Shown here one piece after another: positions 10,928 through 18,751 of a stretch of DNA of 64,000 nucleotides. Origin of the DNA: Agromyces albus (GTDB lineage: Bacteria; Actinomycetota; Actinomycetes; Actinomycetales; Microbacteriaceae). The translations under genes and the position numbers were made by a program. The DNA lies in the NCBI RefSeq assembly GCF_030815405.1, contig NZ_JAUSWX010000001.1:1178001-1242000 (forward strand), given 5' to 3'. Each line of letters begins with the position of its first letter. The stretch's first letter is position 1. The notes under the pieces were generated by a model, which had not been told where the DNA came from, did no database searches, and saw nothing but the letters and a program-made list of their open reading frames with translations.

Positions 10928-10962
10928 AGCGTAGGCCGCGCGGCGTGGCCGACTGTTAGCCT
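10928..10962. promoter_or_regulatory. Divergent leaderless promoters for panE and truB
   Basis: Minus-strand -10 TACGCT (complement 10928-10933) is 6 nt from panE GTG 10921. Plus-strand -10 TAGCCT (10957-10962) is 7 nt from truB GTG 10970. Confidence 0.65.
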
Positions 10963-10969
10963 GTACCGC

Positions 10970-11932
10970 GTGAACAGCGGCATCCTCCTCGTCGACAAGC
11001 CGCAGGGAATCACGAGCCACGACGTCGTCTCGCGCATGCGCCGCCTCGCCGGCACTCGCAAGATCGGTCACGCGGGCACGCTCGATCCGATGGCCACCGG
11101 CCTGCTCGTGCTCGGGGTGAACAGCGCGACGCGCCTCCTGCACTATCTCGTCGGGCTCGACAAGGAATACCTCGCGACGATCCGGCTCGGGTGGGACACC
11201 ACGACCGACGACGCCGAGGGCGAGCCGCTCGTCGCGGCATCCGCCGACGCGGTCGCCGCCGCCACCGATGCGGCGATCGGTCACGGCATCGAGGCGCTCA
11301 CGGGTGCGATAGACCAGGTCCCGAGCGCCGTGAGCGCGATCAAGGTTGACGGCAAGCGCGCCTACCAGCGCGTTCGCGACGGCGAGGTCGTCGAGTTGTC
11401 GCCGCGGCGAGTGACGGTCTCGGCGTTCGAGGCGGTCGGTCGGCGCGACGGTGACGGCTTCATCGACCTCGACGTGCGGGTGGAGTGCTCCTCGGGCACC
11501 TACGTGCGCGCCCTCGCTCGCGATCTCGGTGCCGCGCTCGGCACGGGCGGCCACCTCACGGGCCTCCGCCGAACGCGCGTCGGCCGGTTCGGCGTCGACG
11601 AAGCCGGCGCGCTCGAGGGCTTCGACGTCGGCCGGCACCTCATGAGCCCGGCGGATGCCGCACGGCGGGCACTGCCCGTCATCGACGTCACCGAGGCGCA
11701 GGCCGTCGACCTCCGGCACGGCAAGCGCATCGAGGCGCCGCCGATCGCCTCCTCCGGCGCGATCCCGACCGACCCCGTGTCATCCGCCGGCGATGATCAA
11801 GAAGCTGCGATCGCCGCGATCGCCGCGATCGCCGCCATCGCCCCGGGCGACCGGCTCATCGCGATCGTCGAGCGCCGCGGCACCCAGCTCAAGGTCGTCA
11901 CGGGATTCCCTCCCGAGGAGGTCGGGGAGTGA
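10970..11932 (+). CDS. truB: tRNA pseudouridine(55) synthase TruB
   Basis: TruB makes pseudouridine 55 in the T-loop of tRNAs. The 320 residues begin NSGILLVDKPQGITSHDVVS and contain GHAGTLDPMATGLL with the catalytic Asp (GTLDP), the KEY strand, and SAIKVDGKRAY. The C-terminal PUA-like region is interrupted by a run of four Ile-Ala-Ala units coded by a 9-bp repeat. GTG 10970 is supported by homologous N-termini and a -10 box 7 nt upstream. The next gene overlaps the stop by 4 nt, so truB heads an operon running through ribF. Confidence 0.96.
   Translation: MNSGILLVDKPQGITSHDVVSRMRRLAGTRKIGHAGTLDPMATGLLVLGVNSATRLLHYLVGLDKEYLATIRLGWDTTTDDAEGEPLVAASADAVAAATDAAIGHGIEALTGAIDQVPSAVSAIKVDGKRAYQRVRDGEVVELSPRRVTVSAFEAVGRRDGDGFIDLDVRVECSSGTYVRALARDLGAALGTGGHLTGLRRTRVGRFGVDEAGALEGFDVGRHLMSPADAARRALPVIDVTEAQAVDLRHGKRIEAPPIASSGAIPTDPVSSAGDDQEAAIAAIAAIAAIAPGDRLIAIVERRGTQLKVVTGFPPEEVGE
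11807..11842 (+). repeat. 9-bp tandem repeat inside truB
   Basis: GCGATCGCC occurs three times in a row followed by GCCATCGCC, coding for an Ala-Ile-Ala run in the linker before the last strands of TruB. The length can change by slippage without breaking the frame. Confidence 0.85.
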
Positions 11933-12297
11933 TCGAGTGGTTCACGTGGGGGCAGGTCGGCGTGGCGGTCGCCGCGGGCCTGCTCTGCCTCGCGCTCGGC
12001 TTCGCGGGCCGGGTGCCGAACGACCTCGCGCTCGGCGCCCTCGCGCTCGTGGAGCTGTTGCTCCTCGCACAACTGGTCGTGGCGATCGCCGCGCCCGCCT
12101 TCGGCAACCACGCGACCGGCAGCGTCCTCGAGTTCTACACCTACCTCGTCGGCGCCCTGTTGCTGCCGCCGGCTGCCGCCTTCTGGGCGCTCCTCGAGCG
12201 CAACCGCTGGAGCACGGTGGTGCTCGGCGTCGCCGCGCTCGCCGTCGCCGTGATGGTGTATCGCATGTTCCAGATCTGGACCGTGCAGCAGGCGTGA
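11929..12297 (+). CDS. Small four-helix membrane protein
   Basis: A 122-residue integral membrane protein with about four hydrophobic segments (VGVAVAAGLLCLALGFA, LALGALALVELLLLAQLVV, LEFYTYLVGALLLPPAAAFW, TVVLGVAALAVAVMVYRMF). No catalytic motif is visible. GTG 11929 overlaps the truB stop by 4 nt, implying translational coupling. I recall similar unnamed proteins next to truB in related actinobacteria, which favours a real gene. Function unknown. Confidence 0.85.
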   Translation: MIEWFTWGQVGVAVAAGLLCLALGFAGRVPNDLALGALALVELLLLAQLVVAIAAPAFGNHATGSVLEFYTYLVGALLLPPAAAFWALLERNRWSTVVLGVAALAVAVMVYRMFQIWTVQQA

Positions 12298-12322
12298 GCG
12301 CGTCTGAGAGAATCGAATCGAC

Positions 12323-12769
12323 ATGACTGACGTGCGGAATGCCCGGCCCGACTCCGATCGCGGGCGGCGGATGAGCGGCATCGGGCGCGTGCTCGTGGCC
12401 GTCTACGGTGTGCTCGCACTCGCCGCGGTCGGCCGCTCGTTCGTCCAGATCGCCTCGAAGTTCGACGAGGCGCCTCTCGCCTATTCGCTCTCCGCGCTCG
12501 CCGCGGTCGTCTACGTGCTGGCGACGATCGCGCTCGTACGTCCGCGCCTCGGCTGGTACCGGGTGGCGTGGGCCACGATCGCGTTCGAGTTCACGGGCGT
12601 GGTCGTCGTCGGCACCCTGAGCGTCGTCTTCCCCGAGCTCTTCCCGCACGACACGGTCTGGTCGTGGTTCGGGCGAGGGTACCTGTTCATCCCGCTCGTG
12701 CTCCCGCTGCTCGGCATGTGGTGGCTCGCACTGCACCGCCCAGCTCGAGGCGAGGCGGATGCCGCGTGA
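12323..12769 (+). CDS. Small integral membrane protein
   Basis: A 148-residue membrane protein. After a polar N-terminus (about 1-20), segments such as VLVAVYGVLALAAVG, AYSLSALAAVVYVLATIALV, AWATIAFEFTGVVVVGTLSV and YLFIPLVLPLLGMWWLAL give four helices. The ATG at 12323 lies 26 nt after the previous gene. The stop overlaps the ribF start (GTGA) by 4 nt, so the two are translated together. Function unknown; the conserved link to truB and ribF suggests a housekeeping envelope role, which is inference. Confidence 0.85.
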   Translation: MTDVRNARPDSDRGRRMSGIGRVLVAVYGVLALAAVGRSFVQIASKFDEAPLAYSLSALAAVVYVLATIALVRPRLGWYRVAWATIAFEFTGVVVVGTLSVVFPELFPHDTVWSWFGRGYLFIPLVLPLLGMWWLALHRPARGEADAA

Positions 12770-13698
12770 AGACGTTCAAGGGCGTCGACGGGGTCCCCGT
12801 CGGCTTCGGCCCCTCCGCGGTCACGATCGGCAAGTTCGACGGCGTGCATCAGGGCCATCGTGCGGTCATCGGCAGGCTCCGCTCGATCGCCGATGCCGAT
12901 GGCGTGAAGGCGGTCGTCGTCACGTTCGATCGCAACCCGCTCGCCCTCCTGGCACCTGAGAAGTGCCCGGAGGCGCTCGTCAGCGTGCGGCAGAAGCTCG
13001 AGCTCCTCGCGACCACGGGCGTCGACGCGACCGTGCTGCTCGCCTTCGACCGTGCGCTCGCCGCGGTGCCGGCCGAGGAGTTCGTCGAGCGCGTGCTCGT
13101 CAACGCGCTGCACGCCACGTCGGTGCTCGTCGGCAGCGACTTCCGCTATGGCGCGCGTGGCGCCGGCGACGTGCGCCTGCTCGCCGAGCTCGGCGAGCGG
13201 TTCGGGTTCACCGTCGAGGTCGTCGACGACGTGCGGCCCGAGGGGGAGCGGCGCGTCTCGTCGACCTGGATCCGAGAGCTCCTCGCCGAAGGCGACGTGC
13301 GGCATGCCGCCGAGCTGCTCGGTCACACGCCCACGGTGTCCGGAATGGTCGTGCACGGCGCGGCGCGCGGCCGCGAACTCGGATTCCCCACGGCGAACCT
13401 CACGCCCGAGTCCGAGGGGCTCATCCCCGCCGACGGCGTGTACGCCGGCTGGCTCACCGACGCTGGCACCCGCTATCCCGCAGCGATCTCGGTCGGCAAC
13501 AATCCCACGTTCGAGGGCGTCCCGAAGAAGCAGGTCGAGGCCTATGTGCTCGACCGTGAGATCGACCTCTACGACCACGTCGTCGACGTGGAGTTCGTCG
13601 ACCGCATCCGCGGCATGGTCGCGTTCACCAACATCGACGACCTCATCGACCGCATCCGTGACGACGTCGAGCGCGTCCGCGTCATCCTCGACCCCTGA
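12766..13698 (+). CDS. ribF: Bifunctional riboflavin kinase/FAD synthetase
   Basis: RibF phosphorylates riboflavin to FMN and adenylylates FMN to FAD. The 310 residues have the FAD synthetase nucleotidyltransferase half with TIGKFDGVHQGHRAVI (the G-x-F-D-G-V-H-x-G-H signature) and SSTWIRELLAEGDV, and the kinase half with GRELGFPTANL (the PTAN motif) and ADGVYAGWL. The GTG start at 12766 overlaps the previous stop and gives the standard N-terminus. It ends the truB operon, the usual place in Gram-positive genomes. A weak hairpin (CCCCTGA 13692-13698 with TCAGGGG 13719-13725) overlaps the stop. Confidence 0.96.
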   Translation: MKTFKGVDGVPVGFGPSAVTIGKFDGVHQGHRAVIGRLRSIADADGVKAVVVTFDRNPLALLAPEKCPEALVSVRQKLELLATTGVDATVLLAFDRALAAVPAEEFVERVLVNALHATSVLVGSDFRYGARGAGDVRLLAELGERFGFTVEVVDDVRPEGERRVSSTWIRELLAEGDVRHAAELLGHTPTVSGMVVHGAARGRELGFPTANLTPESEGLIPADGVYAGWLTDAGTRYPAAISVGNNPTFEGVPKKQVEAYVLDREIDLYDHVVDVEFVDRIRGMVAFTNIDDLIDRIRDDVERVRVILDP

Positions 13699-13741
13699 CT
13701 GGACGACGAGCCGTCGCCTCAGGGGGCAGGAGCCGTCGCCG

Positions 13742-14437
13742 TCAGAGGGAAGGACTGCGACCGTCAGCGGATGCCGGGAAGTCGCCGTCGTGAGGCGGGC
13801 GGGGTGCCGTGAGGCCGATGCCGGTCAGGAACCGCAGGAGCTCGTCGGCGGTGCCCACGAGCGGCGCTCCGTGGCCGATGCTCCACGCGGCATCCGTGGC
13901 ATGCAGGCTATGGCCCGAGATGACGGCGCGGATCGCGGTGGGCGCTGCGGCGGCGCGGCGGAGGGCGACGGCGCCCGATGCGAGTGGTGGGACCGGCACG
14001 GCCACCCCCAGCGCACGGCCGATGAGGAGCGCGGCGACCACGGCGTCGTCGAGCTCGACGATGCGGGTCGGCTGCGGTCGCGTGGTGATGACGGCAGCGC
14101 GAGCCTCGAGAGCCGCAGCGGCATCCGCACACCCCTTCGGAGCATCGTCGGCGATCACGGCCGCCCCGTCGTCGACGGCGAGCGCCCGTCGTGCCGTGGC
14201 GAGCGCGCGGCGCGCAGGCGACCGGTCGAATCCGGCGACGAGCTCGGCGACGACGTGCGCGACCGTACGACCCTCACGCTCGGTTGCCCGGTTCCACGCG
14301 GCGTCGTCGGCCGCGCGGAGTGCGGTCGCGAGCCCGCGGAGCACGACCGCGGTGGGTGCGCGGCGGTCGCTCGTGACGCCGCGCTCGTCAGCCCCGGAGT
14401 GCTGGCTGAGCGGCAGGTACCTGGCGAAGTCGGCCAC
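13742..14437 (-). CDS. Unassigned protein, possible maleylpyruvate-isomerase-like fold
   Basis: A 231-residue cytosolic protein I cannot name with confidence. Residues about 28-75 (VLRGLATALRAADDAAWNRA, then GRTVAHVVAEL) resemble the first helices of the DinB-like, mycothiol-dependent maleylpyruvate isomerase N-terminal domain, but the usual metal-binding His in V-x-x-H-L is Glu here (VVAEL). The rest is Ala-rich with no clear motif, ending with a polar tail. GTG 14437 is chosen because TAGGCT (complement 14444-14449) sits 6 nt ahead. It is divergent from the MFS gene at 14461 with overlapping promoters. The antisense frame is also open, but codon use fits the minus strand. Confidence 0.6.
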   Translation of the reverse strand: MADFARYLPLSQHSGADERGVTSDRRAPTAVVLRGLATALRAADDAAWNRATEREGRTVAHVVAELVAGFDRSPARRALATARRALAVDDGAAVIADDAPKGCADAAAALEARAAVITTRPQPTRIVELDDAVVAALLIGRALGVAVPVPPLASGAVALRRAAAAPTAIRAVISGHSLHATDAAWSIGHGAPLVGTADELLRFLTGIGLTAPRPPHDGDFPASADGRSPSL

Positions 14438-14443
14438 CCTTCC

Positions 14444-14453
14444 AGCCTAGACT
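14444..14453. promoter_or_regulatory. Overlapping divergent -10 boxes
   Basis: AGCCTA (14444-14449) is the complement of TAGGCT for the minus gene at 14437. TAGACT (14448-14453) serves the plus gene at 14461. The two hexamers share two bases, so only one can be melted by RNA polymerase at a time. Confidence 0.65.
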
Positions 14454-14460
14454 CGACGTG

Positions 14461-15675
14461 ATGGAAGCGACCCCGCCCCGAGCATTGTGGGCCGGTCGAA
14501 CCCTCGCGCTCGTCGGCATCGTGCTCGTCGCGTTCAACCTGCGCACGGCCGTGGCATCGCTCTCGCCGATCCTCGGCCAGGTCGAGGCGGAGATCCCGTT
14601 GAACCCGGCGATCGTCGGCTTCCTCGGCATGCTGCCGCCCATCTGCTACGCCGTGTTCGGCATCCTCACGCCGATGGTCGCGAAGCGATTCGGGCTCGAG
14701 GTCACCCTCGTCTGGTCACTCCTCGCGCTCTCCGCAGGCCTCCTCGGGCGGGGGTTCTCCGGCTCGGCGCTCACCCTCGTCGCGACGAGCACGCTGACGT
14801 TCGCGGCGATGGGCGTCGCCAACGTGCTGCTGCCGCCGCTCGTGAAGCGCTACTTCCCCGATCGCATCGGCCTGCTGACCACTGTCTACGTCACCGCGAT
14901 GTCGGTGAGCGCCTTCATCCCGCCCCTCATCGCCGTGCCGATCGCCGAGGCCGCGGGGTGGCGAGTCTCCCTCGGCGAGTGGGGCCTGATCGCCGCGATC
15001 TCGCTCGTGCCGTGGATCGCGTTGCTCGTGCATCCGCGCCGGCAGGCTCCGGCGGCGCTGCTCGAGGAGGCCGACCGCGGCATGCTGCGGCATGCGGTTC
15101 GATCGCCGCTCGCCTGGTCGCTCGCCCTCGTGTTCGCGGCCGCGGGCTTCAACGCCTATGCGGCGTTCGCGTGGCTGCCGTCGATGCTGCACGACATCGC
15201 GGGCGTGGCACCCGCCGAGGCCGGGGCGCTGCTCTCCCTCTACGCGGCCATGGGGCTGCCCGCCGGGCTCATCGTGCCCGTGCTCGCCGCGCGCTACGGC
15301 AAGGTGCAGCTGCTCATCGTGATCGCCATCGTCGCATTCGTGGCCGGCTACCTCGGCCTCCTGCTCGTGCCCGGCTGGGCGACGTGGTTGTGGGTCGCCC
15401 TCATCGGCGCGGGCCCGCTCCTCTTCCCGCTCGCGCTCGTGCTCATCAACCTGCGGACTCGCACCCATTCGGGTTCCGTGGCCCTGTCGGGGTTCGTGCA
15501 ATCGGTCGGCTACCTGATCGTCGCGGCCGGTCCCCTCGTGGTCGGCTTGCTGCACGATGCCACGGGCGGATGGTTCTGGCCGCTCGTGCTGCTCCTCGGT
15601 TCCGCGCTCCCGGCGGCGATCGCGGGCGCCGTGGTCGTGCGGCCTCGCTTCTTCGAAGACGAACGCGCGCGCTGA
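14461..15675 (+). CDS. MFS transporter, CynX/NimT family
   Basis: A 404-residue inner-membrane transporter with about 12 helices. The N-terminal region LVAFNLRTAVASLSPILGQV and the helix LPPICYAVFGILTPMVAKRF are typical of the CynX/NimT branch, whose known members handle cyanate, 2-nitroimidazole or glutathione-type substrates. Two starts are possible, GTG 14458 and ATG 14461. ATG 14461 puts the codon 7 nt after TAGACT, as in other leaderless genes here. It converges on the broken ROK kinase with an 8-nt gap. Substrate unknown. Confidence 0.88.
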   Translation: MEATPPRALWAGRTLALVGIVLVAFNLRTAVASLSPILGQVEAEIPLNPAIVGFLGMLPPICYAVFGILTPMVAKRFGLEVTLVWSLLALSAGLLGRGFSGSALTLVATSTLTFAAMGVANVLLPPLVKRYFPDRIGLLTTVYVTAMSVSAFIPPLIAVPIAEAAGWRVSLGEWGLIAAISLVPWIALLVHPRRQAPAALLEEADRGMLRHAVRSPLAWSLALVFAAAGFNAYAAFAWLPSMLHDIAGVAPAEAGALLSLYAAMGLPAGLIVPVLAARYGKVQLLIVIAIVAFVAGYLGLLLVPGWATWLWVALIGAGPLLFPLALVLINLRTRTHSGSVALSGFVQSVGYLIVAAGPLVVGLLHDATGGWFWPLVLLLGSALPAAIAGAVVVRPRFFEDERAR

Positions 15676-15687
15676 GGCCGGCCTCAG
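15672..15687. other. Palindrome holding both convergent stop codons
   Basis: CTGAGGCCGGCCTCAG is a perfect 16-bp palindrome. It contains the TGA of the plus-strand MFS gene (15673-15675) and the TGA of the minus-strand ROK gene (complement of 15684-15686). It lacks a loop, so a terminator role is doubtful. Confidence 0.6.
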
Positions 15688-16617
15688 GCGAGTAGCTCGG
15701 GGCGGTGCACGAGGGCGGCGGCGCCGATCAGCGGACCTTCGTCGGAGAGCCCCGAGGGCACGACGGCAACGCGCGAGACGAACGGGAACGCCGTGCGTTC
15801 GGTGAGCGCCTCACGTGCGTGCTCGAAGAGCGCGGGGGAGACCCGCGAGAACCCGCCGCCGATCGCGACGACATCGAGGTCGAGCAGGTTGGTGGCCGAG
15901 GCGATCGCGTGCCCTATGGCCCCACCCGCGCGGGCGACTGCGGCGATCGCGATGGGGTCTCCCGCGGCGTGCGCCTCGGCGAGTGCTTCGCCCGTCTCAA
16001 CCGGTGAATCCCTGCGTTCTGGCCCACGCGACCGTGCGGGGGCCCGACGCGACGGCTTCGAGGCATCCGCGTCCGCCGCACGCGCAGGCGTCGTCGAACC
16101 CGCCGACCTCGACGTGGCCGATGTGCCCGCCGTTGCCCGTGGGGTTGGGCGCAGCGCGTCCGCCGAGCACGAGGCCGCCGCCGACGCCCGTCGAGACGAT
16201 CATGCCGAGCAGGTTCGTCGCGCCGCGACCCGCGCCGACCCAGTGCTCCGCGAGCGCGATGCAGAGTCCGTCGATGCGAAGGGTGACGGGGTCGTCGGGC
16301 ACGAGGGCGGCGACGGATGCCGCGAGCGGGTGATCGCGCCAGGCGGGCACGTTGAGGGGCGAGACCGATCCGGTGGCCACGTCGATCGGCCCGGCGGCGC
16401 CGACGCCCACGCCGAGGAGCGGGGCGCCTGCCGGCAGGTCCGCGCGTGCGGCGAGGACGACCTCGCTCACGGCAGCGTCGAGCTCGTCGCTCGAGGCGGC
16501 GTTGCCGGTGGCGCGGCGATGCCGGGAACCGGGCAGCAGGATGCCGCGATCATCGACGAGCGCGGCCTCGACCTTGGTGCCGCCGAAGTCGACGGCGAGC
16601 GCGAGCGGGCGTGGCAT
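15684..16617 (-). pseudogene. ROK family sugar kinase, broken by a one-base insertion
   Basis: The first frame (16617 to stop at 15997, 206 residues) has the ROK ATP loop VDFGGTKVEAALV, the sugar-binding region and the zinc motif CACGGRGCLE. It then stops after TQGFTG. The rest of the family continues one frame over down to TGA at 15684 (ETGEALAEAHAAGD, then ATNLLDLDVVAIGGGFSRVS), in total 934 nt = 311 codons plus one base. An extra A in the AA at 15999-16000 (plus strand) explains it. Members phosphorylate glucose, fructose or related sugars. It may be a true pseudogene or a sequencing error; the downstream part looks undecayed. ATG 16617 has TAAGCT (complement 16624-16629) 6 nt ahead. Confidence 0.85.
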
Positions 16618-16653
16618 GGCACCAGCTTAGGCGCGCGACATCCGCTCGCCGGA

Positions 16654-16712
16654 TGCTCATGTGAGCAGGATCACCCGCGAGTGTTGCCGATGCGCGTCGC
16701 CCTGCCTACGCT
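16654..16712 (+). promoter_or_regulatory. Promoter and candidate operator of the deoxyribose operon
   Basis: TTGCCG (16684-16689) and TACGCT (16707-16712) are 17 nt apart, followed by AAGGAGG and ATG 16737. TGCTCA-TG-TGAGCA (16654-16667), a perfect inverted repeat, lies 16 nt upstream of the -35 and is a candidate site for the SorC regulator. Confidence 0.5.
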
Positions 16713-16736
16713 GGAGAGGATGCGGAAGGAGGCCTG

Positions 16737-17681
16737 ATGGACGAGATCGACGAGTTGCTCTCGATCCGCGCGGCCGAGCTCTATTACGAAGAGAACAAGA
16801 CCCAAGACGAGATCGGCCAGGCCCTGCGCCTCACCCGATGGAAGGTCGGTCGTCTCCTCGCGCAAGCGAAGCAGCGCGGGTTCATCCGCATCGAGATCCT
16901 GCATCCGCGAGCCCGCCGGTTGCCCATCGAGCGCCGTCTTCGCGACGAGCGTGGTCTGGCCGACGCGATCGTCGTCTCCTCGGCGGGTGTCGGCTCGTCC
17001 GAAGAGCTGCAGGCGCGCACCGCGCAAGCGGCGGCCGACTACCTCACGGCCATGCGGCCGGTGCCGCGCACCCTCGGCGTGAGCTGGGGCCGCACCCTCT
17101 TCGAGATCTCGCAGCAGTTGCGCAACGGCTGGGCCGTCGGCGTGAACGTCGTGCAGATCAACGGCGGGGTGAGCCTCAATCGCCGGCCCGGCACCGCGGC
17201 GGCGACCGCCGTGGGCATCGCCCAGAAGGGCGGCGGCAGTGCGACCCTGCTGCCGAGTCCCGCCATCCTCGAGCGGCTCGCCACGAAAGAGGCGATCGAG
17301 GCCGACCGTGTCGTTGCCGGGGTCATCGAGCTCGCGCGCTCCGCCGATGTCTTCCTCTTCAGCGCCGGCGCCGCCGACCGCACCTCGGTGCACGTCGAGA
17401 GCGGCTACCTCGCTGAGGCCGATGTCGACGAGCTCGTGCGCAAGGGCGCCGTCGGCGACGTCGTCGGCCGCTACATCGACTCCGACGGCAACATCGTCGA
17501 TCCGGCACTCGACGCGCGCACGGTCGGGCTCACGCTCGACGAATTGCGGCGCGCGCCGATCGGCATCGCCGTGATCTCGGGTCCCGCCAAGCACGCCGTG
17601 GCCGACGCCGTCGTGCGCAGCCGCCTCTGCTCGGTGCTCGTCACCGACGAGGCCACCGCCCTCCACCTCCTCGACGGCTGA
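16737..17681 (+). CDS. SorC/DeoR-type sugar-binding transcriptional regulator
   Basis: A 314-residue regulator with an N-terminal helix-turn-helix (YYEENKTQDEIGQALRLTRW, about residues 16-45) and a SorC-type sugar-phosphate-binding domain (TLGVSWGRTL, then VFLFSAGAAD). Its place directly before deoC, 49 nt apart on the same strand, makes it the probable regulator of deoxyribose use, like the B. subtilis DeoR which is a SorC-family protein responding to deoxyribose-5-phosphate. A strong AAGGAGG precedes ATG 16737. Confidence 0.88.
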   Translation: MDEIDELLSIRAAELYYEENKTQDEIGQALRLTRWKVGRLLAQAKQRGFIRIEILHPRARRLPIERRLRDERGLADAIVVSSAGVGSSEELQARTAQAAADYLTAMRPVPRTLGVSWGRTLFEISQQLRNGWAVGVNVVQINGGVSLNRRPGTAAATAVGIAQKGGGSATLLPSPAILERLATKEAIEADRVVAGVIELARSADVFLFSAGAADRTSVHVESGYLAEADVDELVRKGAVGDVVGRYIDSDGNIVDPALDARTVGLTLDELRRAPIGIAVISGPAKHAVADAVVRSRLCSVLVTDEATALHLLDG

Positions 17682-17730
17682 TTCCGCGGCACGTCCGCGA
17701 CCAGCACTCACTGAACGGCAGGTCATCACC

Positions 17731-18738
17731 ATGTCAGGCACTTCCATCGTCTCCGCCCGCGAGCGCGCGCTCGCCGTGCTCGGCGGCGAACCCGACGACG
17801 CCACGCTCCGTCGCTACCTGCACGGCATCCCCGGCGTCGACGCGGTCGGACTCGAGCAGCGCGCGGCCGGCCTCGGCACCCGTTCGATCAAGACGACCTC
17901 GAAGCGCTGGGCGCTCGACCGCATCATCTCGCTCATCGACCTCACGACCCTCGAAGGCGCAGACACGCCCGGCAAGGTGCGATCGCTCGTCGCGAAGGCG
18001 ATGACCCCCGACCCCGCCGACCCGACGTCGCCGCGCGTCGCCGCGGTCTGCGTCTACGGCGACATGGTGCCGTTCGCCGTCGATGCGCTCGGCGCGGCGC
18101 ACGGCGACCCCGACGACGGGCTCGTGTCGGTCGCCGCCGTCGCCACGGCGTTCCCGAGCGGCCGTGCGTCGCTCGCGATCAAGCTCGCTGACACGGCCGA
18201 CGCCGTTGCCGCCGGCGCCGACGAGATCGACATGGTGATCGATCGCGGCGCGTTCCTCGCCGGCAGGTACGGCGAGGTGTTCGACCAGATCGTGCAGGTG
18301 AAAGCGGCATGCCGCAGGCCCGACGGCAGTGCCGCGAGCCTCAAGGTCATCCTCGAGACGGGCGAGCTGAACACGTACGACAACGTGCGGCGCGCCTCGT
18401 GGCTCTCGATCCTCGCCGGCGGCGACTTCATCAAGACGTCGACGGGCAAGGTGTCGCCCGCAGCCACACTCCCGGTCACGCTGCTCATGCTCGAGGTCGT
18501 GCGCGACTGGCACCTGGCCACCGGCCAGCGCATCGGCGTGAAGCCCGCGGGCGGCATCCGCTCATCGAAAGACGCCATCAAGTACCTCGTCACCGTGGCC
18601 GAGACCGTCGGTGAGGAGTGGCTCCGGCCGCACTTGTTCCGCTTCGGCGCGTCGAGCCTCCTGAACGACGTGCTGCTGCAGCGCCAGAAGCTCGCGACCG
18701 GTCATTACTCCGGCGCAGACTACGTGACGATCGACTGA
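17731..18738 (+). CDS. deoC: Deoxyribose-phosphate aldolase
   Basis: DeoC splits 2-deoxyribose-5-phosphate into glyceraldehyde-3-phosphate and acetaldehyde. The 335 residues contain VAAVCVYGDMVPFA, ADEIDMVIDRGAFL, and GGDFIKTSTGK with the Schiff-base Lys (K235), followed by GVKPAGGIRS with the second active-site Lys (K271). It is the longer DeoC form, with about 80 extra N-terminal residues compared with E. coli-like short ones. It follows a SorC regulator and precedes two ALDH genes that could oxidise the released acetaldehyde to acetate. Confidence 0.95.
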   Translation: MSGTSIVSARERALAVLGGEPDDATLRRYLHGIPGVDAVGLEQRAAGLGTRSIKTTSKRWALDRIISLIDLTTLEGADTPGKVRSLVAKAMTPDPADPTSPRVAAVCVYGDMVPFAVDALGAAHGDPDDGLVSVAAVATAFPSGRASLAIKLADTADAVAAGADEIDMVIDRGAFLAGRYGEVFDQIVQVKAACRRPDGSAASLKVILETGELNTYDNVRRASWLSILAGGDFIKTSTGKVSPAATLPVTLLMLEVVRDWHLATGQRIGVKPAGGIRSSKDAIKYLVTVAETVGEEWLRPHLFRFGASSLLNDVLLQRQKLATGHYSGADYVTID

Positions 18739-18751
18739 GTTGGAGCACGAC

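Noticed and set aside
15997..16000. Programmed +1 frameshift in the ROK gene
   Set aside because: The GGT-TGA site lacks the slippery CTT-TGA context and the internal Shine-Dalgarno-like site of prfB. A simple one-base insertion is more likely.
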